From Dichetophora obliterata (Eukaryota; Arthropoda; Insecta; Diptera; Sciomyzidae): DNA of 64,000 nucleotides. The stretch is from positions 19,192,068 to 19,256,067 of the forward strand of contig OY986440.1 in NCBI GenBank assembly GCA_963920525.1, read 5' to 3'. Under the pieces are notes generated by a model that was given only the letters and a program-made list of their open reading frames with translations, made no database searches and was not told where the DNA came from. Shown here piece after piece: positions 11,463-20,984 of the stretch; the stretch's first letter is position 1; each line of letters starts with the position of its first letter. The position numbers were made by a program, and so were the translations under genes.

Positions 11463-12291
11463 TTAAAAAAGTCAATAAATAACCGTTATTTTTTGACCAA
11501 TTTTATTTCGATCAAAAATAAAAGTTAAAATCTGACTTTTATTTTTTAATCAAATATAAAAAATTAAATTTTACTTTTATTTTTTGATCAAATATAAAAG
11601 TTAAAATTTGACTTTTATTTTTTCGATCAAAAATATAAGTATAATTTTACTTTTATTTTTTTCGATCAAAAGTAAAAGTCATATTTTAATTCCTACATCA
11701 TCTGCTTGCAGTCACTGTTCCAGTCGTTTGCTAAATAAATGAATACAGAATGTGCAATGATAAGCAACTAAGCAATGCAATGCAACGTTTGCATTGATAG
11801 CAATGAATTTTTTTCTGTTAAAAAATGTTTCCAATATAGGTGTAAATGAATAAAAAATGTGCTCTATTAAGTGTTTTAAAAATTTAAACTGTAATTATCT
11901 TTATTATCTCTAGTAAATCTTTATTTTTGATCGGAAAAATAAAAGTCAAATTTTAACTATTATATTTGATCGAAAAAATAAAAGTCAAATTTAAACTTTT
12001 ATTTTTGATCGACGAAATAGAAATCAAATTTTAATTGTTATTTTTGATCGAAAAAATAAAAGTCAAATTTTAACTTTTATTTCTGATCGACGAAATAAAA
12101 GTCAAATTTAACTGTGATATTTGATCGAAAAAATAAAAGTCTAGATTTAACTTTTATTTTTCATCAAAAAATCAAAAGTAAAATTTAAACTTTTATTTTT
12201 GATCAAAAAATATAAAAGTAAAATTTTAATATTTTTTTTGATCAAAATAAAATTGGTCAAAAAATAACGATTATTTGTTGACTTTTTTTTA
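11463..12291. mobile_element. foldback-like element with repetitive inverted arms
   Basis: The outer ends are long inverted repeats: 'aagtcaataaataaccgtta' at left pairs with 'taacgattatttgttgactt' at right, and the match continues through 'ttttttgaccaattttattt'. Each arm is built of tandem units of roughly 45-50 bp around 'taaaagtcaaattttaac' and 'tttttgatcgaaa', themselves partly palindromic. The right arm has about eight units and the left about four. A non-repetitive middle (about 11690-11920) separates the arms. There is no coding sequence. This is the architecture of Drosophila FB elements. Sequence relation to FB was not tested. Confidence 0.65.
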
Positions 12292-12304
12292 ATATTTCTC
12301 AGGA

Positions 12305-14200
12305 ATGTATTTATTTATTATTATAGAGAAAATGAATATAAATAAGAACTAAGTTTTTTTACAGTATAATGGATGCATAATAATAAACAAAATTGAGCAT
12401 ACATAACAACAACCTAAATTAGCGCAAGGCTTTGTGATGTTTATGTACTAAGAAAAATATATAATTTAATAGAATGCAAAACAGACTAACTGACTTATAG
12501 CTAACATTAAGACAAATAAATTTATTTTTAACACATGTTTGCATATATAAATTAGCTTAGAACTAAATTATAAGATAGAAAAATATAAGATAGATAGAAT
12601 ATAAAAAAGGAAAGAAAACAGAAATTAAGTAGCAGAAAAATGAGAAAGAACAGATTGCCTGAAAGTTTCTACCCCAGTTATTTCCCTTAAACCACGCGGC
12701 AACGCATTCCACAGTCTTACAGCATTAATGAAAAAAAGATTTGAACTATTAAGAGAGCCGTGTCTAGAGAAAATAAGCAAGTTACATCTTCTGGATATAC
12801 TAAACTGTAATTTTTCATAAAGATAATAAGGAGTTTTAGTGTGAATAATTTTATGGAGGTAGATGCAGTTTCTAGCATTTAAATACTCTATCAAGCTACA
12901 ACCAAGTATTGCATTTCTAAAGCCGGAAAGATGATCAAACTTGTTCAACCCATATACAAAACGCATGGCATAGTTAAAAGCAATATTTAGTTTCAGCTGA
13001 GAGGAAGAATCAAGTTTACTGTATACTATCTCAGAGTAAGTTATAACGGGCATGATAAGTTGCTTGACTAGTAATTTTTTTAATTCAATAGTGCATGAGT
13101 TGGCGGACATTCTTAAGTTACGTAGGATATATAAAGTTTTTGGACAACATTATTAACATGATCAGTACAAGAAAGGAACGAATTAAGACAAAAACCAAGG
13201 TTAACAATTTTTGACACAACATTAAGCTTCCTAGTACCAATAAATAAGTCAGGGACAGCAGCAAGAGAAGTTTTATTTTTGCAGATAGGTAAGACATAAG
13301 ATTTCGCAGCATTAAGTTGAAGACCATTACTACACGCCCATTGATGTATCCTACATAGATCAGCATTAAATTTTCTTGAGAGTTCATCTAAATTTTCAAT
13401 TCTACTAGAAAGATAAAGTTGTATGTCGTCAGCGTAAGCATGTAAGGAAACGTGAATGTCCAAGAATGGAGCCTTGTGGAACACCACTTAAGACCGGCTT
13501 ATGGCGTGAGAAGAATTGACCAACTTTAACTCTCTGTGATCTGTACGACAAATAGCAAGAAATAAAATTCACAGCACTTGATGAAAACCCAAAAAGATAC
13601 TTAAGCTTATAACATAAATAAGAGTAACTTACTTTATCAAAAGCCTTTGAAAAATCTAGCAGGCAAAGTAGCGACAATAATCCAGCATCAAACTTGGGAC
13701 GTAAATCATCGAGTACTTTAACAACTGCTGAACCACACCCATGCCCCAACCGAAAACCAGATTGATAAGGCGACAAAAGATTTTTTGCAGAAAGAAACTT
13801 ATTGATTTGAATGCTTATAAGCTTTTCACAAACCTTAGATAAAGGAGATAAAATACTTATTGGCCTAAAATCATTTGGACCAACAGGGTTAGATTTTTTT
13901 TTGCAACTGGAAGGACAGTTGCAATTTTCCAGATACCAGGAAATGAAGAAGAAGTGAAGCAATGGTTAATAATATGCGTTAGAGGACTAATTATATGAGG
14001 CAATATGATCTTTATAAATCTGATGAGAATACCATCTTCACCCATAGCATTGGACTTTATTTGCATCACACAATTCCCAACCTCAAGTTCACTAACAGGG
14101 GTAAACTCAAACAAATGTGGAAAATTAAAAGTACTAATGAATTCATATTATTATTTGTAGGAACACTATTGTCAACAAAAAAATCATTTAGTAAGTACGG
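12305..14200 (-). mobile_element. 5'-truncated LINE, family A (CR1/Kiri-like)
   Basis: This is a minus-strand non-LTR retrotransposon with a 3' UTR at about 12305-12620. It is colinear in protein with the copy at 39099-40844, and both 3' ends carry 'aacttagttctta'. This copy then has a (TAA)n-like tail next to the foldback element. The 5' end abuts a dispersed repeat near 14200. The body begins just before the RT domain, so the endonuclease is missing: a typical 5' truncation. Clade assignment rests on the C-terminal 'RLWNALP' motif and is tentative. Confidence 0.8.
12625..14195 (-). pseudogene. reverse transcriptase pseudogene, LINE family A
   Basis: Several overlapping minus-strand frames together make one RT. 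The order is an N-terminal part (13857-14114, with 'NAMGEDGI'), the central fingers and palm (13429-13962), a thumb region (13113-13487) and the C-terminal domain (12625-13110). Visible motifs are 'FRPISILSPLSKVCEKL', 'QSGFRLGHGC', 'LLDFSKAFDKV' and 'SGVPQGSILG'. The C-terminal part ends in 'LFFINAVRLWNALPRGLRE'. The YADD region survives as 'HAYADDIQLYLS' in the thumb frame. At least three frameshifts separate the pieces, so it cannot make a working enzyme. Its relative at 39099-40606 has fewer breaks. Confidence 0.85.
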
Positions 14201-14960
14201 GTTGCTGCCACGTCCCCTTGTCCAGTGCCCAGAAAATGTTTTTAGTGAAACTATTGATGTCGAATACTGAATACTGTATTCCGAGGCCATAAAACGATAA
14301 TTTTAGTCATAACATTTGATTGGAAAGTGATATTGGGGTCATTTTTTCACATAAATTATTTTTGAGACTTGTAAAAAATATAAAAACAACATTTTGGAAA
14401 AAATCAATTTCGTGAAAGAAATCAAAGGGGGGAGGGCCCTTGTTGTTTTGATGAAAAAAACAGTGAAATAATTCTTGCGCTTAACTGGAAGAATTTTTGC
14501 AAATAAATGCTATGTCATATGAAAGGTAGCCATTTGTGCAATTTTTACTTGATTTAATTTTTGCAACAAAAACAATTTTTGAGTCATTATTTGAGTAAAA
14601 AGTTAATATTTTGGACCTTTTTTGGCATAATCATAAAACATAAATACACTGACTTTACGGTACAGCTCAAACTATTTTTGTGAAGTGCTTTTATTTATCT
14701 TTTGAACATAAAAAATTAGAATGAAATATATCAATGGACAGCGGAGATATTTGCATCAAAAGACCAACCTTTGATTTTCATGTCGTTTTTTTCTCATTCT
14801 TAGGAAACGATGTTTTATGAAAAAGTCGTTGTACTGAAAATTTCTACAATTTTGAATATATGTGAGTGTTTTTGATGTCAAAATAACAAAAAAAAAATTT
14901 TAAATTAAATAACAAAATTACCGTTAGTTGAAAAATTTCGGATAGGGCGTGGCAAAAACT
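14201..14960 (+). repeat. dispersed repeat, copy matching 62.2 kb
   Basis: It starts 'cgggttgctgccacgtcccc', continues with one 145-bp-type unit, then 'gaggccataaaacgataatt', 'gatgaaaaaaacagtg', 'gacagcggagatatttgc' and 'tttatgaaaaagtcgttgta'. The same order occurs at 62217-62800. It is non-coding. Its head is cut at the 5' boundary of LINE A. The open frames that cross the junction (13995-14270 plus, 14066-14290 minus) are artefacts. Confidence 0.75.
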
Positions 14961-15178
14961 AGAAAGCAATGAATTCATTTTAAATGAAGATCATGATACG
15001 AATGATGAAAAAATTTATTTAATTTCTGATCTCGATTTCTCTGACTTTGTGTCGAGTAACTCAACGAATTATTTTGATGACTGTCAATAATTTTCTCTGC
15101 TATGTTCTCTCATTCTTAAGATTTATTTAAAATTTAAACAAACCAATGTATTTAACAAACCCTTAAAAACCCATTTCA
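14961..15178 (+). other. possible 5' UTR of the RTE element
   Basis: AT-rich, no gene. The true 5' boundary of the RTE element lies somewhere here and is not visible, because no target duplication was found. Confidence 0.3.
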
Positions 15179-15250
15179 ATGAAAACAACTAAGAAAAGAA
15201 GAAAACTGATCCGCAAATCTGATGACGACCTCCGCAAACGAAAAAACTGA
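15179..15250 (+). CDS. short basic leader ORF of the RTE element
   Basis: A 23-codon frame starting ATG at 15179, rich in Lys and Arg (MKTTKKRRKLIRKSDDDL...), ends TGA at 15248-15250. It overlaps the start of the endonuclease frame (ATG 15222) in another frame. Some RTE elements have a very small ORF1 upstream of and overlapping ORF2, which this could match. It may equally be the frameshifted true N-terminus of the main ORF. No independent evidence of translation. Confidence 0.3.
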   Translation: MKTTKKRRKLIRKSDDDLRKRKN

Positions 15251-16130
15251 TAATGATTTACGGATATGCACCTGGAATGTCCGAACCCTTAATTGGGAAG
15301 GTGCCTCTATCCAACTGACTGATGTCTTGGAAAGATACAAAGCTGGTATCACTGCTGTCCAAGAAATGCGATGGAAGGGACAGGGTTGCATTCGGCATGC
15401 ACCCTGTGATATCTACTACAGCGGCCATGCAGAGAAGCACGAGTTTGGATGCGGATTTGTAGTTGGCAAGAGACTACGGCCCCACGTCCTGCGATTCACA
15501 CCTGTGAACGAACGACTTGCCATAAACCGCATCAAGGTTAGATTTTTCAATATAAGCCTAATATGTGCGCACGCTCCGACAGAAGACAAGGACGATGAGA
15601 TCAAGGAAATTTTCTACGAGAGCCTTGAAAATGCTTACGAGCGCTGCCCCCGCCACGACGTAAAAATCGTGCTTGGTGACTTCAACGCTAAGGTGGGAAA
15701 GGAAAATATTTTTGGTCCAACAGTCGGAAAGTTCAGCCTCCACGACAACACCTCCGATAACGGAATGAGGCTGATTGACTTCGCCGCAGCACGAAACATG
15801 GTCGTAAGTAGCACTAGATTCAAGCATCTCAATATTCTTAAAGCCACCTGGATGTCCCCTGATCAAAAAACAAAAAATCAAATTGATCACGTTTTGATCG
15901 ACGGAAGGCACTCTTCCAGTGTATTGGATGTACGCACGATTCGTAGCGCAAACATTGACTCGGATCACTATCTTGTTGCAGCCAAGATCCATACACGTCT
16001 GTGCGCAGCTAAGAATACTCGCAACCCTACACAGAGAAAGCTAGACGTCGAAAAGCTGCAATCGAAACAGAAAGCCGATGCTTTCGCCACTCAACTCACT
16101 CCTGCTTCAAAGCACTCCTTCAATCGATAA
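15222..16130 (+). CDS. RTE endonuclease domain (ORF2 N-terminal part)
   Basis: About 302 residues forming a complete apurinic/apyrimidinic-like endonuclease that would nick target DNA for target-primed reverse transcription. Ordered motifs: 'LRICTWNVRTLN' near residue 11, 'AVQEMRWKGQG' with the metal-binding Glu near 47, 'IVLGDFNAKVG' near 150, 'NQIDHVLIDG' near 220, and 'DSDHYLVAAKI' with the terminal Asp-His near 246. All expected catalytic residues are visible. The frame ends at TAA 16128-16130. Homologous sequence continues in the +1 frame ('ISNSMRAAAEEVIGYQRPRR') to about 16235. The stop is therefore a frameshift lesion near 16128, not a natural terminus. In intact relatives endonuclease and RT are one protein. 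Confidence 0.9.
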   Translation: MTTSANEKTDNDLRICTWNVRTLNWEGASIQLTDVLERYKAGITAVQEMRWKGQGCIRHAPCDIYYSGHAEKHEFGCGFVVGKRLRPHVLRFTPVNERLAINRIKVRFFNISLICAHAPTEDKDDEIKEIFYESLENAYERCPRHDVKIVLGDFNAKVGKENIFGPTVGKFSLHDNTSDNGMRLIDFAAARNMVVSSTRFKHLNILKATWMSPDQKTKNQIDHVLIDGRHSSSVLDVRTIRSANIDSDHYLVAAKIHTRLCAAKNTRNPTQRKLDVEKLQSKQKADAFATQLTPASKHSFNR

Positions 16131-16217
16131 AATATGCGCGCAGTGGACACACATTTCCAACTCCATGCGTGCGGCTGCTGAAGAGGTGATTGGCTACCAA
16201 CGCCCTCGCCGAAACCA

Positions 16218-17978
16218 GTGGTACGACCAGGAAAATTTTTTGAAAAAATAAGACGCCTTGCCGATGGTTTTAAATCCGGGGCCTCTTCCTGCAAGGGTGA
16301 AAACGGGAATCTAGTGACAGATGTCCAGAGTACACTGACGTTATGGAGGGAACACTTATCTAAGTTTTTAAATGGCGACGCTGACAACAATCCCGCCAAT
16401 AAAGATGATATTCCGGAAACCCCAATTTCGGATGACAGCGTCGAGGTTCCGCTGCGCGACTATGATGAAGTTCTCACAGCTATAGCTCGGCTTAAAAATA
16501 TCAAAGCCACGAGAGCTGATGGCTTACCTGCTGAGCTGTTTAAGAACGGAGGCGAAGCTATACTTAAATGCATTCACGAGCTTCTATGCAGAATATGGTC
16601 GGAAGAATGCATTCCGAACGATTGGAATCTCAGTGTGCTCTGCCCAATCCACAAGAAAGGCGATCCCACTATCTGTGCCAATTACCGTGGGATAAGCCTT
16701 CTTAATATCGCATATAAGGTCCTGTCGAGCGTTTTATGTGAAAGATTGAAGCCCATTGTAAACGAACTGATCGGACCTTATCAGTGTGGCTTCAGACCTG
16801 GAATGTCCACCATCGACCAGATTTTCACGCTACGACAAATCTTGGAGAAGACTCAAGAAAAACAAGTCGACACCCACCATCTTTTTGTCGACTACAAAGC
16901 CGCCTTCGACAGCCCAATAAGGAAGCACCTGTACTCCACCATGTCTGAATTTGGTATTCCTGCAAAACTAATACGACTTTGCAGGATGACACTGAGCAAC
17001 ACCAGCAGCGCAGTTAAAATCGGGAAGGACCTCTCCCCACCATTTATTACCAAACGAGGTTTCAGACAAGGTGATTCCTTATCGTGTGACTTTTTCAACC
17101 TAATGATGGAAAAGATCATCCGAGCTGCTGATCTGATACGTAGTGGCACAATATTCTACAAGAGTGTTATGCTGCTTGCGTATGCTGATGACATAGACAT
17201 CATTGGCCATAATACGCGCGAAGTCAGTGCAGCATTTTCCAGATTAGAAAGAGAGTCAAGTCGAATGGGTCTGTCAGTGAATGCAGATAAGACGAAATAC
17301 TTAGTGTCAACAAACAAACAGTCCCAGCGTCTTGGAACCCACGTTACCGTGTACAATACCTCCTTCGAGGTTGTGAAGAACTTCGTTTATCTGGGATCCA
17401 GCATTAACTCAACCAACGACATCAGCATTGAGATCAATCGAAGAATAACTCTTGCCAACAGGTGTTACTTTGAGATCAGTAGGCAATTGAGAAGCAGAGC
17501 CCTCTCTCGACGAACGAAAATCACGCTCTATAAATCGCTCATCATGCCCGTCCTACTTTACGCATCACAAACCTGGACGCTGAGCAGTTTAGATGAAAAG
17601 ACTTTAGGAGCATTCGAGAGAAAGATTCTTCGTAAGATCTACGGACCAATCTGCGTCAATAGCGAGTACCGAATACGGTGGAATGATGAACTGTATGAGC
17701 TGTACGCTGACATCGACATAGTCAAGCGCATTAAAATCGAGCGGCTTCGCTGGCTTGGTCATGTTCAGCGCATGAAAGACGATGCTCCAGTGAAGAAAAC
17801 ATTCGATTCGGTACCCAGCGGCGGTCAACGCAGAAGAGGACGACCGCATCTTCGTTGGAAAGACCAAGTAGAGGACAACCTGACGAAGCTTGGAATTTCG
17901 AACTGGCGCCAGCAAGCGAAAGACAGAAATGGCTGGCGCAAAATCTTAGATGAGGCCAAGACCGACATACGGTTGTAG
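16218..17978 (+). CDS. RTE reverse transcriptase (ORF2 C-terminal part)
   Basis: About 586 codons. The real homology begins at 'GKFFEKIRRLADG', so the ATG at 16218 is only the first in frame. RT motifs in order: 'NYRGISLLNIAYKVL', 'CGFRPGMSTIDQ', 'FVDYKAAFDS' (first catalytic Asp), 'RGFRQGDSLSCDFFN', 'LAYADDIDIIG' (YADD), 'LSVNADKTKYLV' and 'NFVYLGSSIN'. The C-terminus has the RTE-type 'RLRWLGHVQRM' and 'RRRGRPHLRWKDQVED' segments. The RT itself is uninterrupted. From the family pattern I infer that several dozen linker codons are missing between 'RNQWYDQE' (about 16215-16235) and this domain. Confidence 0.9.
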   Translation: MVRPGKFFEKIRRLADGFKSGASSCKGENGNLVTDVQSTLTLWREHLSKFLNGDADNNPANKDDIPETPISDDSVEVPLRDYDEVLTAIARLKNIKATRADGLPAELFKNGGEAILKCIHELLCRIWSEECIPNDWNLSVLCPIHKKGDPTICANYRGISLLNIAYKVLSSVLCERLKPIVNELIGPYQCGFRPGMSTIDQIFTLRQILEKTQEKQVDTHHLFVDYKAAFDSPIRKHLYSTMSEFGIPAKLIRLCRMTLSNTSSAVKIGKDLSPPFITKRGFRQGDSLSCDFFNLMMEKIIRAADLIRSGTIFYKSVMLLAYADDIDIIGHNTREVSAAFSRLERESSRMGLSVNADKTKYLVSTNKQSQRLGTHVTVYNTSFEVVKNFVYLGSSINSTNDISIEINRRITLANRCYFEISRQLRSRALSRRTKITLYKSLIMPVLLYASQTWTLSSLDEKTLGAFERKILRKIYGPICVNSEYRIRWNDELYELYADIDIVKRIKIERLRWLGHVQRMKDDAPVKKTFDSVPSGGQRRRGRPHLRWKDQVEDNLTKLGISNWRQQAKDRNGWRKILDEAKTDIRL

Positions 17979-17983
17979 TGCCA

Positions 17984-18004
17984 ACTAAGTAAGTAAGTAA
18001 GTAA
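17984..18004 (+). repeat. (AAGT)n 3' tail of RTE element
   Basis: Four to five AAGT units follow the RT stop codon by only a few bases. Simple-repeat tails and very short 3' UTRs are characteristic of RTE-clade elements. Confidence 0.8.
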
Positions 18005-18116
18005 TGTATTAAAAAAAAAGATTTTTTTAACTAATAAATTTTATTGAATATTGTGTGGGAGGCGGGTGAAGGACGTGGCCAATCTGAATAAAATAATTAT
18101 ACAATTTTTTTAAATA

Positions 18117-18470
18117 TCAAAGAACCAAGGCTGGCGCCTTATACAAAGAAGATTTATTAAAAGGAATTGATTGAAACCATACGTGAATTATTGATTAGGC
18201 GAAATAACCGTGAAAGACAATTTGAATTGCTTTTAACCGAGGCTAGTGTTATTGCCTTAGCCTCGGGCAAGCACTTCCAGTCCTTAGTGTTTCCTAACCT
18301 TTAATTCCACATTCTCCACAAGTTAGTGGTGGATTTTTAGTTTTCCATTATTCTTAAATGTAGGAAAGAACAAATAAAGTGGAAAGAACCATGCCCGAGC
18401 CCGAATTCGAACCAAGGACCTCTGGATTGATACTCTAGCACACTCTCCACTAGACTACAAAGGCTAACAA
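18117..18470 (-). mobile_element. tRNA-derived SINE, copy 2
   Basis: Colinear with copy 1 at 5298-5672 and better preserved. On the minus strand the tRNA-like head (about 18466-18391) has an A box TAGTCTAGTGG (plus 18447-18457) and a B box GGTTCGAATTC (plus 18403-18413). Both are at the expected spacing for an internal Pol III promoter. The body includes 'cgtgaaagacaatttgaatt' and 'ttaattccacatt'. The A-rich 3' tail is at the left. It lies about 110 bp beyond the RTE tail. Whether its 3' body is borrowed from a local LINE cannot be told here. Confidence 0.85.
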
Positions 18471-18474
18471 CCAG

Positions 18475-20041
18475 TTAAAAATAAACAAGTTTATTTCCTT
18501 TCTTATAATTAATACAACTGAAGATATTGCACTTTTATTCTTCATTTTGTATCGGAGGTGGGTGAAGATCTTGATGAAAATTTTGTATGATAATTATTTG
18601 AATGAAGTTAATAAAAGCATAGTTAACTTTTTTTTCTAATACTTTCTACAACTCTAGATGCACTTTTAATCTTAATTTTGTATGGGAGGTGGATCAACGG
18701 CGCACAGTAGTTGAAAAGTGGAAATAAATACCAAAATTTAAGTTCTCTTTTGGCAAATTTTTTATTTACATCGTTTAAGAATTGTCCAATTAGCATAAAC
18801 CCAAAATATTTTTGAAAAATATTAACCGATTTTTTTTATAGGTCCGCAAACTTACACCATTCAAAAAAAAAATCGAAAAATTATGTAAAAACTTGATATT
18901 TTTAAGGACCTACTTTGAAAAAACGGGAAGAGATATCCAACTTCCGTCTCCTTTATTTATGTATTTATAAAAACATGGACTTGCCCAGTCTCAAAGATTT
19001 GTACTTTAGCAATTTTCCTTACTATACTTTCAGGCATAGATTGCTAAGCCAAAAGTGTCACATATTTTATCCTATTCACATTATGATAACAGCAACAAAA
19101 TCGTAACAGCTGGTCATGATTGAATTTTTATAAAGGGCGAATTTAGTTTTTTTGTTTTATAAACATAAATAAAAATAGAAGCAGTTTATTATTAGGATAA
19201 AAATTAATTGTTTACCTGAATTATAATGAAAAACATTTTAATGATAATGCAAAGTAGTGATATGAGTAATGATATGATGTTAATATTCATTACTATGTAT
19301 GATATTAAGACTTTAAAATGTTTTTCTATAGTTATATTTGTATATTTTGGTAATGAAATTATTTAATTAATTAAATATTTCAATTATTTGGCTAGTATAC
19401 TAAGTAATGGTAAAACGTAAAATTATTTTACTTGCACGAAATTAAAATTGATAAAGAGCTCGTACCCGTATAGTCCCCTTTATACACGCCTCTGATTTGC
19501 ACTCTACACTAAAGAAATGAGGTATATAGTTTCACACGAATTGTAATCTCTGGTACACAAATAGTATTTGAAAAAATTATAAGGAAGTTTACTATATTTA
19601 CGAAAAATATACAATATTTTTCAATGAATAATAAACACTTCATTAAACAAAATACTTTTTAAGGAACTCATACCTGGTAACAATATATAGTGATCAGAAT
19701 AAAAAGTAATTGCAGAGTTAAAAATAAAATAAATTTTTTATTTATGTAAGGAATTTAAAAACTTTCAAAGCATTTACTTATTAAATACGATAAATGGTTT
19801 GAAATGTTAAAATTCTTACTTTGCATATAAGAAATATTTAATATATATATTCTAGGATATATATAGAGACTATTTAAGTGGTCTGTAGTGTGTTTCTCAG
19901 TCGAATTTGCCTGTTGATTCATTGGTTTCTTAAAACTATTTTTAGAAATTTGGACTGAAATTCATAGTAAATTGCCAAAAGTGAGTTGATTTTTGCAAGT
20001 TATAGAAGTGCTTTTGAGTGATTAAAAAACATTTATGAAAT
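18475..20041. other. AT-rich spacer with two copies of a decayed repeat
   Basis: No gene. At 18525-18600 and 18645-18700 lie two degenerate copies of 'gcacttttatt...attttgtatgggaggtgg'. These preserve the empty form of the site used by the TIR element at 20825. A TATA-like 'tatttaag' (about 19871) lies some 28 bp upstream of 'tcagtc' (about 19898). This could be a core promoter for the frame at 20042, but the evidence is thin. Confidence 0.4.
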
Positions 20042-20365
20042 ATGGAAAATATTGAATTAAAATACTGTAGAATTGCTCAAATTTATTTTGATCATAAACA
20101 TGATGACATAAAGCTTTGCGAATCAGTAAAAATTCGATTTGAGATTTTAAGAAGTGCTGAAGAGGAAGATATACAAATCTTTTTAAGACAACAATTTCTT
20201 CCTAAATTTACATTGTGTAAAAAATGTTTTTTCCAACAAAATGAGCAATGGCTAGAAAAGATTTGTGCTCACTTTATCACAATGCCTATAAGTATGCTAT
20301 TACCTTTTTCAACTGTTGCTAGTATCACATACACAACCAGCACCAATTTGTGGCAAAACACATGA
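20042..20365 (+). CDS. hypothetical 107-codon frame
   Basis: I do not recognise this protein. It starts MENIELKYCRIAQIYFDHKH, is mixed in charge, and has 'CKKCFF' and a C-terminal Ser/Thr-rich stretch. Residue composition is less skewed than in most random AT-rich frames nearby, and a weak TATA/initiator pair lies about 145-170 bp upstream. It could be a fragment of an element ORF or chance. A GT dinucleotide in splice-like context follows the stop ('acggtaagc', near 20399), which might hint at an intron. Confidence 0.2.
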   Translation: MENIELKYCRIAQIYFDHKHDDIKLCESVKIRFEILRSAEEEDIQIFLRQQFLPKFTLCKKCFFQQNEQWLEKICAHFITMPISMLLPFSTVASITYTTSTNLWQNT

Positions 20366-20824
20366 GGTTCACTCAATTTTCATGTAATCATAACGAGACG
20401 GTAAGCTTTTTTTCGATGATTTTTTTTTAACTGTTTTTATAAAAACGAAACAAATAATATCTTTGAATGCTATAAACCACTAATTCAAATTGTTTAGATG
20501 ATGCATTACATGGAAGTTGGAATTGGAAAAAACACGTGATGTGGAAAATTTGGTATGGGAGATGGGCCTGCCAGAAAACAGTTTTTTTTTTAGTTTTTAA
20601 GATTTAAGACATATATTTAAGATTTTTGACGGAATGGTTTTAATATAGCTTCATAACAAAAAAAAAATACTGCTATTTATTGACAACTTTTGTATGGGGC
20701 TCAATCACTGTGGGGCGTGGCAAATATAGATGAACTTTTTAAATGATCATTTTGTCTATCTAATCAATAAAAAATTAGTTAATTTGGTTTCAACACTTTC
20801 GTCAACTCGAGATATCGCACTTTA
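20366..20824. other. spacer, decayed 'gggcgtggc' repeat
   Basis: No gene. Degenerate phrases such as 'atgggagatgggcctg' and 'ggggcgtggcaaat' belong to the same diffuse minisatellite background seen at 18.5, 22.7 and 24.5 kb. Confidence 0.4.
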
Positions 20825-20984
20825 AGGCCTTTTCCACACTTGGTCAACGCAACTTCAACTCAAGTTGCTAGCCTGTGTATTTATACCGAAACCTTCAGAT
20901 TAAGCAACATGCACTCAACAAGTTCTCAACACGTTGAGATACCAATTGTAATTGTTTATCCAGGGAAAATTGTCTAACTACGAG

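Larger units (their letters stand above)
15179..18004 (+). mobile_element. RTE-type non-LTR retrotransposon, nearly complete
   Basis: It has an apurinic-type endonuclease followed by reverse transcriptase and a short 3' UTR ending in an (AAGT)n tail, an arrangement typical of the RTE clade. The base composition of the coding part is more GC-rich than the surroundings, so it stands out as transferred or young sequence. Two frame changes and an apparent deletion lie between endonuclease and RT. Otherwise both domains look undamaged. A relative of the same broad group, much more decayed, lies on the minus strand at 48236-49410. Confidence 0.9.

Noticed and set aside
15258..17915. Minus-strand frames of up to 144 codons opposite the RTE element
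   Set aside because: Shadows of the plus-strand endonuclease and RT frames.
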